Shown here: positions 28,701 through 38,140 of the stretch, piece by piece
Layout of the letters: each line of letters opens with the position of its first letter
How positions within the stretch are numbered: position 1 is the first letter of the stretch
Assembly (NCBI RefSeq): GCF_001999985.1
Contig: NZ_CP019645.1
Location: 248,001-312,000, forward strand
Length of the DNA: 64,000 bases
Source: Helicobacter bilis
Lineage (GTDB): Bacteria > Campylobacterota > Campylobacteria > Campylobacterales > Helicobacteraceae
Reading direction: 5' to 3'
Made by a program: the position numbers and the translations under genes
The notes under the pieces: model-generated
Database searches by the model: none
The model's input: only the letters and a program-made list of their open reading frames with translations
What the model was told of the DNA's origin: nothing

Positions 28701-29519
28701 TTATAGAAGCTCACATAGAGAGATTTCGCCATTTTCTATGGTAAGCATTTTTAGCTTTTTGCTACTTTTTAGCCGCTCAAGCATTTTCCCTTCCACAATG
28801 ACATTTTGCAAAGAGATTCTACCCATATCAAACTCTCCAATGATAATATAATCGCCAAAACACTCTAATATTCCATGACATTTACCATAAATATGTAAAT
28901 TTCCACTGCTTTTTATCAAAGCACCCTCATGTATATCCTTAATAAAAGCAGCATGAGATTCTAAAATAATCTCTTCGCCACTGCGGATAGTGCGTTTAAA
29001 GGTTACCATAGGCATGGATTCTATATCACTTATCAAGCCATTTCGTGCTTGTTTTATAGAATCTTTTATAGGTGTAGAATCTAGTCTAGAATCTTTAGAA
29101 TCGCTATCTTTTAGAGTGTTACTAATGGAAACAGACTCTATACTTTTTTGATTAAGATTCTCATCATTACTATCCATAACAACATGTGCTGAATCATTAG
29201 AATCTAAAGTAATCTTAATCTTTTTTACCGCAGTATTTTGCTTGTCATCATGTGAAGTAGTGCTTTGGTCTTGTATAGGGGCTTCTGTGATAAGCTGTTT
29301 TACTTTGCCTGATTGCAGTATCTTTTTATTCTCAACCTTAAAGGGCATAGCCCCTAAATCACATAGAAAATCGCGTATTTCTGGCGTAATATCATCATGA
29401 AATGCAAGCAATCTATCTCGCATGAAATCCGCATTATACTGAATATAGGCAAGAATCTCATCAAATGAGCCTTTCTCAAACTCAAACACACAAAGATGTC
29501 TCTGTCGCATTTTTACCAT
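28701..29519 (-). CDS. minC: Septum site-determining protein MinC
   Basis: FtsZ inhibitor that acts with MinD to block division at poles. The C-terminal beta-helix domain is clear: [20 protein letters not shown], then [17 protein letters not shown] and a [17 protein letters not shown]-like turn series (about residues 165-270). The linker between the N- and C-domains (about 100-160) is expanded and rich in Asp-Ser-Lys encoded by AGATTCTA words. The ATG at 29519 overlaps the fabD TAA (TAATG), so it is translated by coupling; MRQR at 29510 is an alternative start. Confidence 0.9.
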   Translation of the reverse strand: MVKMRQRHLCVFEFEKGSFDEILAYIQYNADFMRDRLLAFHDDITPEIRDFLCDLGAMPFKVENKKILQSGKVKQLITEAPIQDQSTTSHDDKQNTAVKKIKITLDSNDSAHVVMDSNDENLNQKSIESVSISNTLKDSDSKDSRLDSTPIKDSIKQARNGLISDIESMPMVTFKRTIRSGEEIILESHAAFIKDIHEGALIKSSGNLHIYGKCHGILECFGDYIIIGEFDMGRISLQNVIVEGKMLERLKSSKKLKMLTIENGEISLCELL

Positions 29520-30454
29520 TATAATGACCCAAGCCCTTGTATTGACTGCACTGAATTTATACTGATTGTAGGTATATCGCTGATTTTATTATTTAATCCC
29601 GCTAATACGCTTCCATTGCCAAACTCTATAAATTGTGTAACACCAAGCTCTTTTGCCTTGCTTACACATTGATGATATAGCACAGGTTTTATAAGCTGCT
29701 GTGTGAGATTTTGCAAGGCTTCTTCTTTTGTTTTGTATAAAGAGAGATTTGCATTTGAGATAATCTCTATAATGCTATCATTAATGCTTGTTTCTAAAAG
29801 TGCCTTAAAAGGCGGTATAGAATCTTGTAATAAAGGACAATGACTTGCTACACTCATTTTTAATAATAATGTGCGTTTCGCCCCTGCCTCTTTCAAAGTG
29901 TCGCTTACAGATTCTAAGTCCTCTTTAATCCCTGCTAATACGATTTGCCCCTCCATATTGTAGTTTGCTGCCCAGACTTGTTTGCCTTCTTTTTGTGCTT
30001 TTATACAAATTTCTTCTAATACATTTGTAGCAAGTCCCAAGCATACCATCATACCCACAGATTGCATACCCACCGCTTTACCCTTGCAAGATTCTGCCAT
30101 AAACTGCCCTCTTTTATGTGTCAAATATATAGAATCTCCAAAGCCTGCCCCACCATTGAGACAATACGCACTTACTTCGCCTAATGAATGCCCAAAAGCA
30201 ATCTCTGCTTTTATGCCATACTCTTTTTCTACAATTTTATGAGCCATAGCACTGACTAGAAAGATGGCTGGTTGTGTGTATTGTGTCTCATTTAGCTTTT
30301 CTTCATCTTCATAAAGTATCTTTGCCATGTCTTGCTTTAAACTATCACTTGCCTCTTCTAAAAGCATCTTTGCAATAGAAAAATTTTCAACAAAGTCTCT
30401 ACCCATGCCCTTAGTTTGTGAGCCTTGCCCGGGATAAATAAAGGCGTATTTCAT
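29519..30454 (-). CDS. fabD: Malonyl-CoA:ACP transacylase
   Basis: Transfers malonyl from CoA to acyl carrier protein for fatty acid synthesis. The catalytic Ser is in GHSLGE, the oxyanion region is FIYPGQGSQTKGMG at the start, the active His is in SVASHCPL, and the end FIEFGNGSVLAGL is conserved. 311 residues, near the H. pylori length. ATG 30454 was preferred to 30469 because AAAGGAAAGAGA lies directly before it. First gene of a fabD-minC-lpxC cluster. Confidence 0.95.
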   Translation of the reverse strand: MKYAFIYPGQGSQTKGMGRDFVENFSIAKMLLEEASDSLKQDMAKILYEDEEKLNETQYTQPAIFLVSAMAHKIVEKEYGIKAEIAFGHSLGEVSAYCLNGGAGFGDSIYLTHKRGQFMAESCKGKAVGMQSVGMMVCLGLATNVLEEICIKAQKEGKQVWAANYNMEGQIVLAGIKEDLESVSDTLKEAGAKRTLLLKMSVASHCPLLQDSIPPFKALLETSINDSIIEIISNANLSLYKTKEEALQNLTQQLIKPVLYHQCVSKAKELGVTQFIEFGNGSVLAGLNNKISDIPTISINSVQSIQGLGSL

Positions 30455-30529
30455 TCTCTTTCCTTTCATTATTTAACTTAAAATCTACATGCTTAATAGC
30501 GAAAAATCCAAAACATTAAGTATAACATT

Positions 30530-30954
30530 ATTTTGCAAAGTTACATAATAAAGCTATGTTTTATTATCTCTATGACAACCCCTATTTCATATCTATTTAA
30601 CTTTTATATGTGCTAACTCTATTTTTATAGATATTGCATAATATCGCCCTGCCCTATTTCTACTAGATTCTATAATGTGAGTAAAAATGCTTCTAGCTTT
30701 TCTTTATTTTGGTCTTTTGATAAAGTTTTACTTTGCAAAATGGAATCTAAATCTTTATTTTGCAAATTTAAGCCTAATAAATCCAATAAGATTCTTTTAA
30801 ACTCATCGTTAGATTCTATCCCTAAGACTTCATATTGTTTTTGTGTCTCTCCAAAGGCAAGTATAAATAATGAATAATACTCTCTTAATCTAGCAATAGA
30901 ATCTTGTATGGTATTAAGCTCATGTGCTGTTTCAATAGGATTTGTAAGCAGCAT
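30530..30954. repeat. Partial duplication of the cytochrome c peroxidase locus
   Basis: The segment TTTGCAAAGTTACATAATAA through CTAGATTCTATAATGTGAG and on into coding sequence repeats 31646-31812 and 32323-32560. About 490 bases of the original, including the second heme site, are missing from this copy. Confidence 0.8.
30670..30954 (-). pseudogene. Cytochrome c peroxidase fragment
   Basis: Ninety-four codons that match the neighbouring peroxidase in NPIE.AHELN..QDSIARLREYY and FGETQKQYEVLGI, then jump from the SKTLSK region to the extreme C-terminus EAFLLTL. No heme-binding CxxCH remains. It is an internally deleted copy of the 31791-33047 gene and cannot be an enzyme. Confidence 0.8.
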
Positions 30955-31046
30955 ATATTGTTGTTGTTTTTTTTTGTTAAAATACCACTTTTACAAGAAT
31001 CTAATGAGATTCTTAGTCTTATAAGAATTTTTACAAAAGGGGCATT

Positions 31047-31607
31047 ATGTTTGACTTCACGCTAGATTATAAAGAACAGCAATTTTTTGGTTTCCAGCGA
31101 TTTTGCTTATTTGTGGGTGTTGGGCTTATTATACTTTTTTCTTTTTTTTGGAGAGTTTATAATATCCCAAATATCCCTACTTGGCTTGCACCTTTTGGAA
31201 TTGCAGGAGGAGTTATGCTTCTTTCACAAAAAGGGCGATTTGCTAAAGTAGGAATACTTATGAGCTATGCGTGGCTTATGGCGTGTTTTATCTACTCTTT
31301 ACTCTTTTTTAGCTCACTTATTGAAGTAAAAGACATAGAGATTACATCTTTCCTTGCAGAGATAGAAATTTTTCTCTATACGCAAGGCTTCATCACGCTA
31401 GAAGATATGAATGAGCTAGGGCTTACTTCGCTTCAGCCTTACATACACAATGTCTTTTTATCTGCTCATATCGGTGGGCTAATCTACTCTGCCCTTGGAC
31501 TTATGCTTACACTTTTACGCTTTACACAAAAGATTTTACCCCTGCTTTTTGTGTGTTTTAGTTTAAGCTTACCGCCTGTGTGCTTTATAGCCACCTTTTT
31601 TGCGTAG
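31047..31607 (+). CDS. Inner-membrane protein of unknown function
   Basis: A 186-residue protein with about four hydrophobic segments (residues 22-36, 45-60, 68-92, 135-184) and a short loop between the third and fourth. AAAGGGGC precedes the ATG. It is the only gene between the two direct copies of peroxidase sequence and runs opposite to them, so recombination between the copies would delete it. I do not recognise the family. Confidence 0.6.
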   Translation: MFDFTLDYKEQQFFGFQRFCLFVGVGLIILFSFFWRVYNIPNIPTWLAPFGIAGGVMLLSQKGRFAKVGILMSYAWLMACFIYSLLFFSSLIEVKDIEITSFLAEIEIFLYTQGFITLEDMNELGLTSLQPYIHNVFLSAHIGGLIYSALGLMLTLLRFTQKILPLLFVCFSLSLPPVCFIATFFA

Positions 31608-31790
31608 ATATAGAATCTAGCTTGTATGCGTTGTGGCAAGGAGTGATTTTGCAAAGTTACATAATAAAGCTATGTTTTACTCTCTCTATGACAACCCCTA
31701 TTTCATATCCATTTAACTTCTATTTATACTAACTCTATTTTTATAGACATTACGCAATATCGCCCTGCCCTACCCTATTTCTACTAGATT

Positions 31791-33047
31791 CTATAATGTG
31801 AGTAAAAATGCTTCTAGGGCTTCTAGCTCTTCTTTATTAAGATTTAATGGTTGTATAAGCTTTGAAGTCTTTGGGGTTAATATAGCATGTTGTGTTTTTG
31901 TATGTGTGGGGAATCCTGCATTATACATATTGATGACACCTTTTAATGTAGGAAATATGCCATTGTGCATATAGGGCGCACTTTTTGATACTGCTATGAG
32001 TGAGGGCGTTTTAAACGCACCTAAATCTTTTTCATCTTTGCTTATCTCATATCGTCCTAAATCCTCTAGCTTTCTACCATAAAAGCTTAAGCCAATATTA
32101 TGAAATTCTCCATCGCTTAATGCCACTCCATAATGGCAATTCATACACCGCCCTTTTGTGCGAAAAATATGTAGTCCATAAATCTCTTTATCACTCAAGG
32201 CTTTATAATCGCCATTTAAAAAGCGATTAAAACGCGTATTTTTAGGCACAAGACTTCTTTCATAAGTCGCAATGGCTTTTGCTATATTCTCTTTTGTGAT
32301 AAGTTTTTTGGCTAATGTGATTTGCTCTTTTGATAGAGTTTTGCTTTGAAGAAGAGAATCTAAATCTTTATTTTGTAAATCTAGGCTTAATAAATCTAAT
32401 AAGACTTTTTTAAACTCTTCTTTAGATACTATCCCTAAAACTTCATATTGTTTTTGTGTCTCTCCAAAGGCAAGGATAAATAAGGGGTAATACTCTCTTA
32501 ATCTGGCAATAGAATCTTGCATAGCATTAAGCTCATGTGCCATTTCAATAGGATTTGTAATCGGCATAAGGGCTTGCGATTCTAAACCTTTAGCCCTTCC
32601 GTCCCAAAATAACTCATCAAAAAAGCCACTCATCATAATATTTGGTGCATTGCGTTTTCCCCTTTGTCTATCATGTCCAAAGCTAGTTTTTATAGAATCT
32701 CCAAAGGCTAACTCTGGATTATGGCAACTCGCACAAGCTATCTGTCCTGATTTTGAGAGTTTTGGCTCAAAAAAGAGTTTTTTACCAAGTAGCATTTTTG
32801 CTTCTGTGTAGGGATTTTCTTTTGTATCTTTTGCTATTTTTGGCAGGGCTTGCATTTCTTTATAAGAGATTCCATCATCAATATGTGGTTTTTCCCATTC
32901 ACTTACTGGTTTGCTATATTTTGCCCTATATTCATTATATTGATCGCCCTCTTTTGTATGTGCATATACAACGCCCTGTAATGAAGTAATGCTAACGAGC
33001 ATATACGCACACAAAAAGCCTGTAATAATATATGTAACTTTTTTCAA
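31791..33047 (-). CDS. Di-heme cytochrome c peroxidase
   Basis: Periplasmic reduction of hydrogen peroxide using c-type cytochrome electrons. It has an N-terminal hydrophobic signal/anchor (residues 5-25) and two heme-binding motifs, CASCH (about residue 105) and CMNCH (about residue 300), as in the CcpA/MauG family; AFGDSIKTSFG.. and APNIMMSGFFDELFWDGR are conserved family blocks. 418 residues. The start is TTG 33047 with AAAGGA seven bases upstream; the nearby ATG at 33054 is out of frame. It ends in EAFLLTL, duplicated downstream. Confidence 0.88.
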   Translation of the reverse strand: MKKVTYIITGFLCAYMLVSITSLQGVVYAHTKEGDQYNEYRAKYSKPVSEWEKPHIDDGISYKEMQALPKIAKDTKENPYTEAKMLLGKKLFFEPKLSKSGQIACASCHNPELAFGDSIKTSFGHDRQRGKRNAPNIMMSGFFDELFWDGRAKGLESQALMPITNPIEMAHELNAMQDSIARLREYYPLFILAFGETQKQYEVLGIVSKEEFKKVLLDLLSLDLQNKDLDSLLQSKTLSKEQITLAKKLITKENIAKAIATYERSLVPKNTRFNRFLNGDYKALSDKEIYGLHIFRTKGRCMNCHYGVALSDGEFHNIGLSFYGRKLEDLGRYEISKDEKDLGAFKTPSLIAVSKSAPYMHNGIFPTLKGVINMYNAGFPTHTKTQHAILTPKTSKLIQPLNLNKEELEALEAFLLTL

Positions 33048-33064
33048 TTTTCATTCCTTTTAGA

Positions 33065-34147
33065 TTATTTAGTCTGCCATGTGGCTATAAGATTCTTTGC
33101 ATTAGCAGTTATGTAATTATAATCGCTATTTTTTAGATCTTCTGCCTTAAATGGTGCAAGATTTTTAGAATCTTGATTTTTAACCGCTTGGGTGGGTGCA
33201 GGGTTTAGGGGTGCATTTTGACTAGAATCTTGATTCTCTAAATTTGCGCCCTTGTCTATACAATTTGAACGATTAAGCGAATTGTGATGGATAGTCATAT
33301 CACTTAAATAACTCATATCTTCTAATTCGCTTAAAGCCTCTAAAGCCATAGAGCAACTGCTAGAATTTGTGGTTTTGTTTGCGTGGTTTGTTGATTTAGA
33401 ATCTAGAATCTGTTTATTGTCATTTTGAGTCATAGGCGAAAAATCTTTTTTAGATTCCATGCTAGATACTTCGCCTAAAGGCTCAGTATGACAAGCGGTT
33501 GTTTTAGTATCTAGTTTATCCGCTTTATCCGCCAAATTTGGGTAGGCTGCGGGGTTTGGGGCGTAATTTTTAGAATCTATATTCCACAAACTAGAAATCA
33601 CAGCAATCATATCACATTCTTTTAGTAAAGATACATTATCTACACAAATGCCACCTATGCCACATATTGGAATCTTTAGTTTATGTTTAGCTTCTACTAT
33701 AACGCTTAAAGGACAAGGCTTAGCGTCCCTTTTTGTAGGTGAGGGAAAGAGAGACCCAAAAGCTACATAATCGACTTTAGCACTCTCATAGCGTTGTGCT
33801 AACTCTATGCTATCATAGCAACTCACCCCTATAATACCCTTAAAAGATTCTCTAATATCCAAAAGCTGTGATACTTCATCTTTGCCTAAATGCAGCCCAC
33901 TTACCCCAAGCTTTATAGCAAGCTCATATCTATCATTTAACACAAAAAGCACATTATTTTCATTACATAAGGCTTGTAATTCCCCCACAAGTCCTATAAT
34001 CTCACTATCTTTAGAATCTTTATCTCTATATTGAAATATCTTTAAACCACCTTGTATTGCTTTTTGCAATTGTGCTATTAAAGTCTTTGTAGGCGTTAGC
34101 TTTGTATCACTGATACCATAAAGCCCCTGTAGTCTTGTATATTTCAT
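33065..34147 (-). CDS. thiE: Thiamin-phosphate synthase with a repeat-derived insertion
   Basis: Couples HMP-PP and thiazole phosphate in thiamin synthesis. The barrel is recognisable: LQYR-type site as IFQYRDK, FVLNDRYELA, GLHLGKDE, VSCYDS, FGSLFPSPTK, and PICGIGGI. ThiE is normally about 210 residues; this has 360. Similarity stops at AVISSLWNI (residue 190) and returns at YITANAKNLIATWQTK (residue 345). The 150 residues between are Asn/Ser/Lys/Asp-rich and made of three repeat modules that occur between genes elsewhere. The active-site part is complete, so activity may survive. ORF start ATG 34147 with AAAGAG upstream. Confidence 0.9.
   Translation of the reverse strand: MKYTRLQGLYGISDTKLTPTKTLIAQLQKAIQGGLKIFQYRDKDSKDSEIIGLVGELQALCNENNVLFVLNDRYELAIKLGVSGLHLGKDEVSQLLDIRESFKGIIGVSCYDSIELAQRYESAKVDYVAFGSLFPSPTKRDAKPCPLSVIVEAKHKLKIPICGIGGICVDNVSLLKECDMIAVISSLWNIDSKNYAPNPAAYPNLADKADKLDTKTTACHTEPLGEVSSMESKKDFSPMTQNDNKQILDSKSTNHANKTTNSSSCSMALEALSELEDMSYLSDMTIHHNSLNRSNCIDKGANLENQDSSQNAPLNPAPTQAVKNQDSKNLAPFKAEDLKNSDYNYITANAKNLIATWQTK
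33237..33405. repeat. Repeat family B, copy inside thiE
   Basis: Keeps an 11-bp perfect inverted repeat (TTAAGCGAATT at 33274-33284, AATTCGCTTAA at 33325-33335). The outer words CTTGTCTATACAATTTG and GCTAGAATTTGTGGTTTTGT match the intergenic copy at 12855-12995 in reverse complement. Confidence 0.7.
33417..33494. repeat. Palindromic repeat family A, copy inside thiE
   Basis: Arms TTGTCATTTTGAG and CTCAGTATGACAA. On the coding strand it yields CHTEPLGEVSSMESKKDFSP and neighbouring residues. Confidence 0.7.
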
Positions 34148-34175
34148 ATTGCATTCTCTTTAGAATCTAAAACCT

Positions 34176-35288
34176 CTACTCAAAATATCGCATAATCGTA
34201 TAGCCACCATCTTTTAAATATTTATCCTTTTGCATAAGCTTTAAATCGCTTTGCATCATATCAGCAACAAGCATTGATAAATCATATTTTGGACTCCAAC
34301 CCAGAATCTTTTGTGCCTTGCTTGGATCACCTAATAATAAATCTACTTCAGTAGGTCTAAAATAGCGAGAATCAACCGCTACGACTTCCTTACCAATAGG
34401 CAGCTTATAATCACCACTACATTTTGCTACAATGCCCACTTCATCTACACCACTACCCTTAAACTCAATATCTATGCCAAGTTCTTTAAAGCTTAATCTC
34501 ACAAAATCTCTTACTTCTGTGGTAACACCTGTTGCGATGACAAAATCTTGTGCCTTGTCTTGTTGCAAGATAAGATACATCGCCTCTACATAATCCTTTG
34601 CATGTCCCCAATCTCTTTTTGCAGAAAGATTCCCTAAATAGAGTTTATCTTGCAGTCCAAGTGCGATTTTACTCACACCGCGTGTGATTTTACGCGTTAC
34701 AAATGTCTCACCGCGAATAGGACTTTCATGATTAAATAAGATCCCATTACTAGCAAAAATATTATATGCCTCCCTATAATTGATCGTAATCCAATAAGCA
34801 TAGAGTTTCGCACAGGCATAAGGTGAGCGTGGATAAAATGGCGTATTTTCATTTTGTGGGACTGCTTGGACTAAGCCATACAGCTCACTTGTAGAGGCTT
34901 GATAAATCTTTGTTTTATTTTCCATGCCTAAGATTCTAATCGCCTCTAAAAGTCTAAGCGTACCTATACCATCGGCATTTGCGGTATATTCTGGTGTCTC
35001 AAAGCTAACAGCTACATGACTCATTGCGGCAAGATTATACACCTCATCTGGCTTTACAAGCTGCATAATGCGTATAAGATTTGTAGAATCTGTCAAATCC
35101 CCATAATGCAGGTGAAATCTCACATTGTCTGCGTGAATATCTTGGTATATATGATCGATTCTATCGGTGTTAAAAAGCGAACTTCTACGCTTTATGCCAT
35201 GCACTTCATAGCCTTTATTGAGTAAAAACTCTGCTAAATATGCCCCATCTTGCCCCGTTATCCCTGTGATTAATGCGACTTTTGCCAT
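34176..35288 (-). CDS. gmd: GDP-mannose 4,6-dehydratase
   Basis: NADP-dependent conversion of GDP-mannose to GDP-4-keto-6-deoxymannose, the precursor of GDP-fucose and other deoxyhexoses of surface glycans. The Rossmann motif [15 protein letters not shown] is at residues 8-22, IKRRSS follows, and the SDR active site is seen as [26 protein letters not shown] (Tyr-x3-Lys). 370 residues, full length. AAAGGAATCTAT precedes the ATG. No GDP-fucose synthase gene lies beside it. Confidence 0.95.
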   Translation of the reverse strand: MAKVALITGITGQDGAYLAEFLLNKGYEVHGIKRRSSLFNTDRIDHIYQDIHADNVRFHLHYGDLTDSTNLIRIMQLVKPDEVYNLAAMSHVAVSFETPEYTANADGIGTLRLLEAIRILGMENKTKIYQASTSELYGLVQAVPQNENTPFYPRSPYACAKLYAYWITINYREAYNIFASNGILFNHESPIRGETFVTRKITRGVSKIALGLQDKLYLGNLSAKRDWGHAKDYVEAMYLILQQDKAQDFVIATGVTTEVRDFVRLSFKELGIDIEFKGSGVDEVGIVAKCSGDYKLPIGKEVVAVDSRYFRPTEVDLLLGDPSKAQKILGWSPKYDLSMLVADMMQSDLKLMQKDKYLKDGGYTIMRYFE

Positions 35289-35470
35289 ATAGATTCCTTT
35301 AACTTTGAATAAAGCCTTGATTATATCGTAAAAATGTTGTGTTTAAATTGTAGAATATAATTTTAATCACTCTTGCAAACGGTTTTATCAAGGCTTTGTA
35401 TAAGTTTTTATTATGTTTCATTTGCGTATAAACTCATGCTTTTAAAATACGCAATATCATACCTTTAAAA

Positions 35471-35761
35471 CTACATGCCAAAAAATGCAAGAGGCTGACA
35501 CTCTACTGCGAATACACGCACATCTTTAAACTCTTCTTTAATAAGACTTGCAAGCATACCCGCAGCAGTGTCGTTTAAGTAAAGTTTAATAATAGCATAG
35601 TTTTGCCGCCCACTTACTTGCTCTTCATCGCTTAAAAGCATATTTTTTGCTGCATACTTCTTTGCCTCAATGAAAAAGAAATCATCATAGCCATTTGCAA
35701 GTAGCAAATCAATAACATTATCCTTTATCTCAAAACGCATATAAACATCAAGCATTATCAT
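35471..35761 (-). CDS. DUF3240-like small protein
   Basis: A 96-residue soluble protein. EIKDNVIDLLLANGYDDFFF at the start and IKLYLNDTAAGMLASLI.. with VRVFAVECQPLAFFGM at the end suggest a ferredoxin-like PII/CutA-type fold as in DUF3240, which often accompanies metal efflux genes; this match is from memory. No efflux genes are adjacent. AAGGACAATAAA precedes the ATG. Confidence 0.5.
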   Translation of the reverse strand: MIMLDVYMRFEIKDNVIDLLLANGYDDFFFIEAKKYAAKNMLLSDEEQVSGRQNYAIIKLYLNDTAAGMLASLIKEEFKDVRVFAVECQPLAFFGM

Positions 35762-35907
35762 TTTATTGTCCTTTTATTGTGTTAAAACAAGCTGCATAAA
35801 ACCCAGATTCTAAGATTATGTCTTAAAATATTCACATATTCATATAAAAATAGAAATGTATAAATCATAAAAACCTTACAAAGCCTTCTATCATCAATTA
35901 CACAACG

Positions 35908-36558
35908 CTATTCCTCCAAAGTTTGCATAATCGCTTCTATATGTTCTGTAAGTCCTAAGAAAAGTACCACATCGCCTCTTTGTAAAATAAAATCAGAATC
36001 TACATCAATATTCCAAGTCTCGCCCCTACGCACAGCAACGATTTTTACATTATCTTCCTCTCGTATTGTGCCAACACTTCGCTTTACAAAATAGCTTGTT
36101 ACAATAGCCTTGCATGCACGCATATTTGCACTTAGCTCAATCTCTTCTACATTAGATTCTGTGATCTCACTAAGCAATCGATTTGCCGCCTGTCTTTCCG
36201 CATATACCACTTCATCTACGCCAAGCTTTTCTAGGATTGCTCCATGTGTGCTTGATATAGCTTTTGCGATGATTTTTTTATTATTTAACTCTTTTAATGC
36301 CATAACAGTGAGTATGCTTGCCTCAATATTTTCGCCTATGCTTACAATGACAATATCAAGTTCATTTACTCCAGCCTCTTTTAAAGCGATTTTATCCGTG
36401 CAATCGATAATATAAATCTGTTCTGCTTTATCGCGTAAATTAACAAAGCTAGATTCTGTATTATCACATAAAATCACATTTTCACCATTTTCCACAAGTC
36501 CAAGAGCTACATGATAGCCAAATTTACCAAGCCCTAGCACTGCATAACTTTTTGCCAT
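35908..36558 (-). CDS. ktrA: K+ uptake regulatory subunit KtrA
   Basis: Cytoplasmic gating ring of a Ktr potassium transporter. An RCK/TrkA-N Rossmann domain (GLGKFGYHVALGLVENG at residues 7-23, then IYIIDCTDK) is followed by a TrkA-C domain (about residues 140-216, RSVGTIREEDNVKIVAVRRG). 216 residues is the KtrA size. It follows ktrB by about 40 bases, so the pair is one operon. AAAGGATAAAT precedes the ATG. Confidence 0.9.
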   Translation of the reverse strand: MAKSYAVLGLGKFGYHVALGLVENGENVILCDNTESSFVNLRDKAEQIYIIDCTDKIALKEAGVNELDIVIVSIGENIEASILTVMALKELNNKKIIAKAISSTHGAILEKLGVDEVVYAERQAANRLLSEITESNVEEIELSANMRACKAIVTSYFVKRSVGTIREEDNVKIVAVRRGETWNIDVDSDFILQRGDVVLFLGLTEHIEAIMQTLEE

Positions 36559-36598
36559 ATTTATCCTTTAAATTAAAGATTCTAAATTAATACTTTTC

Positions 36599-37975
36599 CT
36601 AAATCAAAACCTTCTCTTGCACATACTGCACATGCTTTGTCCTTGCCCCACCCATAAATATAAGCGTAAAGGCTAAAATGCCGATTTTACCAGAGATCAT
36701 TAAAATCATAATGATAAGCAACCCGATTGTATTAAAATCCGCACAAAGACTAAGGGAGTCTCCATCGCCCATTGACATTCCAACGGTGCTAAATGCTGAT
36801 ACCACTTCAAATAAAAGTGGTAAAAAAGGAATGTTTGGCTCAAATATAGCCAGAAAAAAGGTTGCTACTGAAAGATAAACAAGGGCGATAATAAATACAC
36901 AAAATGCCTTTGACACAATATCTTGCGGTATTGTGCGTCCAAAAATCGTAGTATTTTTTCTATTCTTAACAATAGCAATAGATAGGGCTACAAGCACCGC
37001 AAAGGTTGTAACCTTAATCCCAGCAGCAGTTCCCCCCGGTCCACCACCTATCATCATAAAAAAGATAGAAAAAAACATTGTCCGTTCTTCAAAACCGCTA
37101 ATATCAAAGATATTAAAACCAGAAGTCCTATAATTTGTAGATACGAAGAAAGCATTCATAATCTTATCCCAAAATGGCACATTTTCTAGTGTTCTAGGAT
37201 TTGACCACTCAAAAATAAGCACATTAATCATACCGCAAATAAGCAATAACACACTCATAACGAACACAATACGCGTATTAAGGCTTAATCGCATTCGGGG
37301 GGCTTTGTGTGTAAATAAGCGACTATAACGCACCTTTGCATAACAAAAATGTGAAAATTCCAGCGATGAAAGATAGCCAAAACCACCGATAATAATAAGC
37401 ATAGGGATAACAAGATTCACGACAATATCTGCTTGATAGGGCAATAAGCCATCTTTTAGTATAGTAAATCCAGAGTTATTAAACGCAGAAATAGCATGAA
37501 AGATTCCAACCCACATGCCCTCTTTAAGATCGCCAAGCTGCCATACAAAATAAGGGCAAAGCAGGGACGCCCCGATTAACTCCACGATTAATACAAACAC
37601 AATTGCTTTTAAAATCGCTTTATCAATGCCTTGCACAGAGTTATTATTAAGGTTATCAACGACATTTATTAAATCTTTTTCAGCAGCACTAAGCCTTTTG
37701 CCAATAAGTAAGAAAAGGATTCCAGCCATACTCATGTGTCCAAAGCCACCAAGCTGGATTAACACGCAAATAACAATCTGTCCATAAGTAGTAAAGTCAA
37801 GCCCTGTATTCTTTATAGCAAGTCCTGTGCAAGTCATCGCCGAAACACTCGTGAAAAGGGCTTCTAAAAAGCTCACATTCGTATGGTACATAGGCGGCAT
37901 ACTTAGGATTAATGTCCCAAGCAAAATGACACCCAAATATCCTGCAAGTAAAACTTTGATACTCTGAATCTGCAC
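36599..37975 (-). CDS. ktrB: K+ uptake transmembrane subunit KtrB
   Basis: TrkH/KtrB-family K+ channel-like subunit with four pseudo-repeats, each with a selectivity-loop glycine: MTCTGLAI, FNNSGFTIL, YRTSGFNIFD and FSTVGMSMGD. The GGxGGTAxG region after the third loop is also visible (GGGPGGTAAGIK). 458 residues, inner membrane. The start is GTG 37975 with AAGGAA upstream. First gene of ktrB-ktrA. Confidence 0.92.
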   Translation of the reverse strand: MQIQSIKVLLAGYLGVILLGTLILSMPPMYHTNVSFLEALFTSVSAMTCTGLAIKNTGLDFTTYGQIVICVLIQLGGFGHMSMAGILFLLIGKRLSAAEKDLINVVDNLNNNSVQGIDKAILKAIVFVLIVELIGASLLCPYFVWQLGDLKEGMWVGIFHAISAFNNSGFTILKDGLLPYQADIVVNLVIPMLIIIGGFGYLSSLEFSHFCYAKVRYSRLFTHKAPRMRLSLNTRIVFVMSVLLLICGMINVLIFEWSNPRTLENVPFWDKIMNAFFVSTNYRTSGFNIFDISGFEERTMFFSIFFMMIGGGPGGTAAGIKVTTFAVLVALSIAIVKNRKNTTIFGRTIPQDIVSKAFCVFIIALVYLSVATFFLAIFEPNIPFLPLLFEVVSAFSTVGMSMGDGDSLSLCADFNTIGLLIIMILMISGKIGILAFTLIFMGGARTKHVQYVQEKVLI

Positions 37976-38106
37976 TCTATTCCTTTTTCATCTTTGCTAT
38001 GTGAATATGTGTAATCATCTTTAGTTTGTAGAATCTAAAACGCACATATTAGCATTTTTATGTAAAGAAATACATGCATGACTTATGTTTCCTTGCGATT
38101 TTATCG

Positions 38107-38112
38107 TATAAT
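38107..38112 (+). promoter_or_regulatory. -10 box for mqnE
   Basis: TATAAT within TTATCGTATAATTACGC, 29-34 bases before the ATG at 38141. Confidence 0.45.
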
Positions 38113-38140
38113 TACGCTTTACAAAATAAAAAGGAATACT

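Larger units (their letters stand above)
33125..33580. repeat. Composite repeat inside thiE (families C, A, B, C)
   Basis: In coding order (right to left): family C at 33531-33570, family A at 33417-33494, family B at 33237-33405, family C again at 33181-33221. The C-then-B order is the same as in the intergenic composite at 12794-12995. No stop codon arises in this frame over 456 bases. Confidence 0.7.

Noticed and set aside
32900-33060. ATG 33054 as start of the peroxidase
   Set aside because: It is not in frame with the signal anchor and heme motifs; TTG 33047 is in frame and has the ribosome site at proper distance.
34148-34175. A TPP riboswitch before thiE
   Set aside because: Only 28 bases separate gmd's end from the thiE start, too short for the element, and no thi-box motif is visible.
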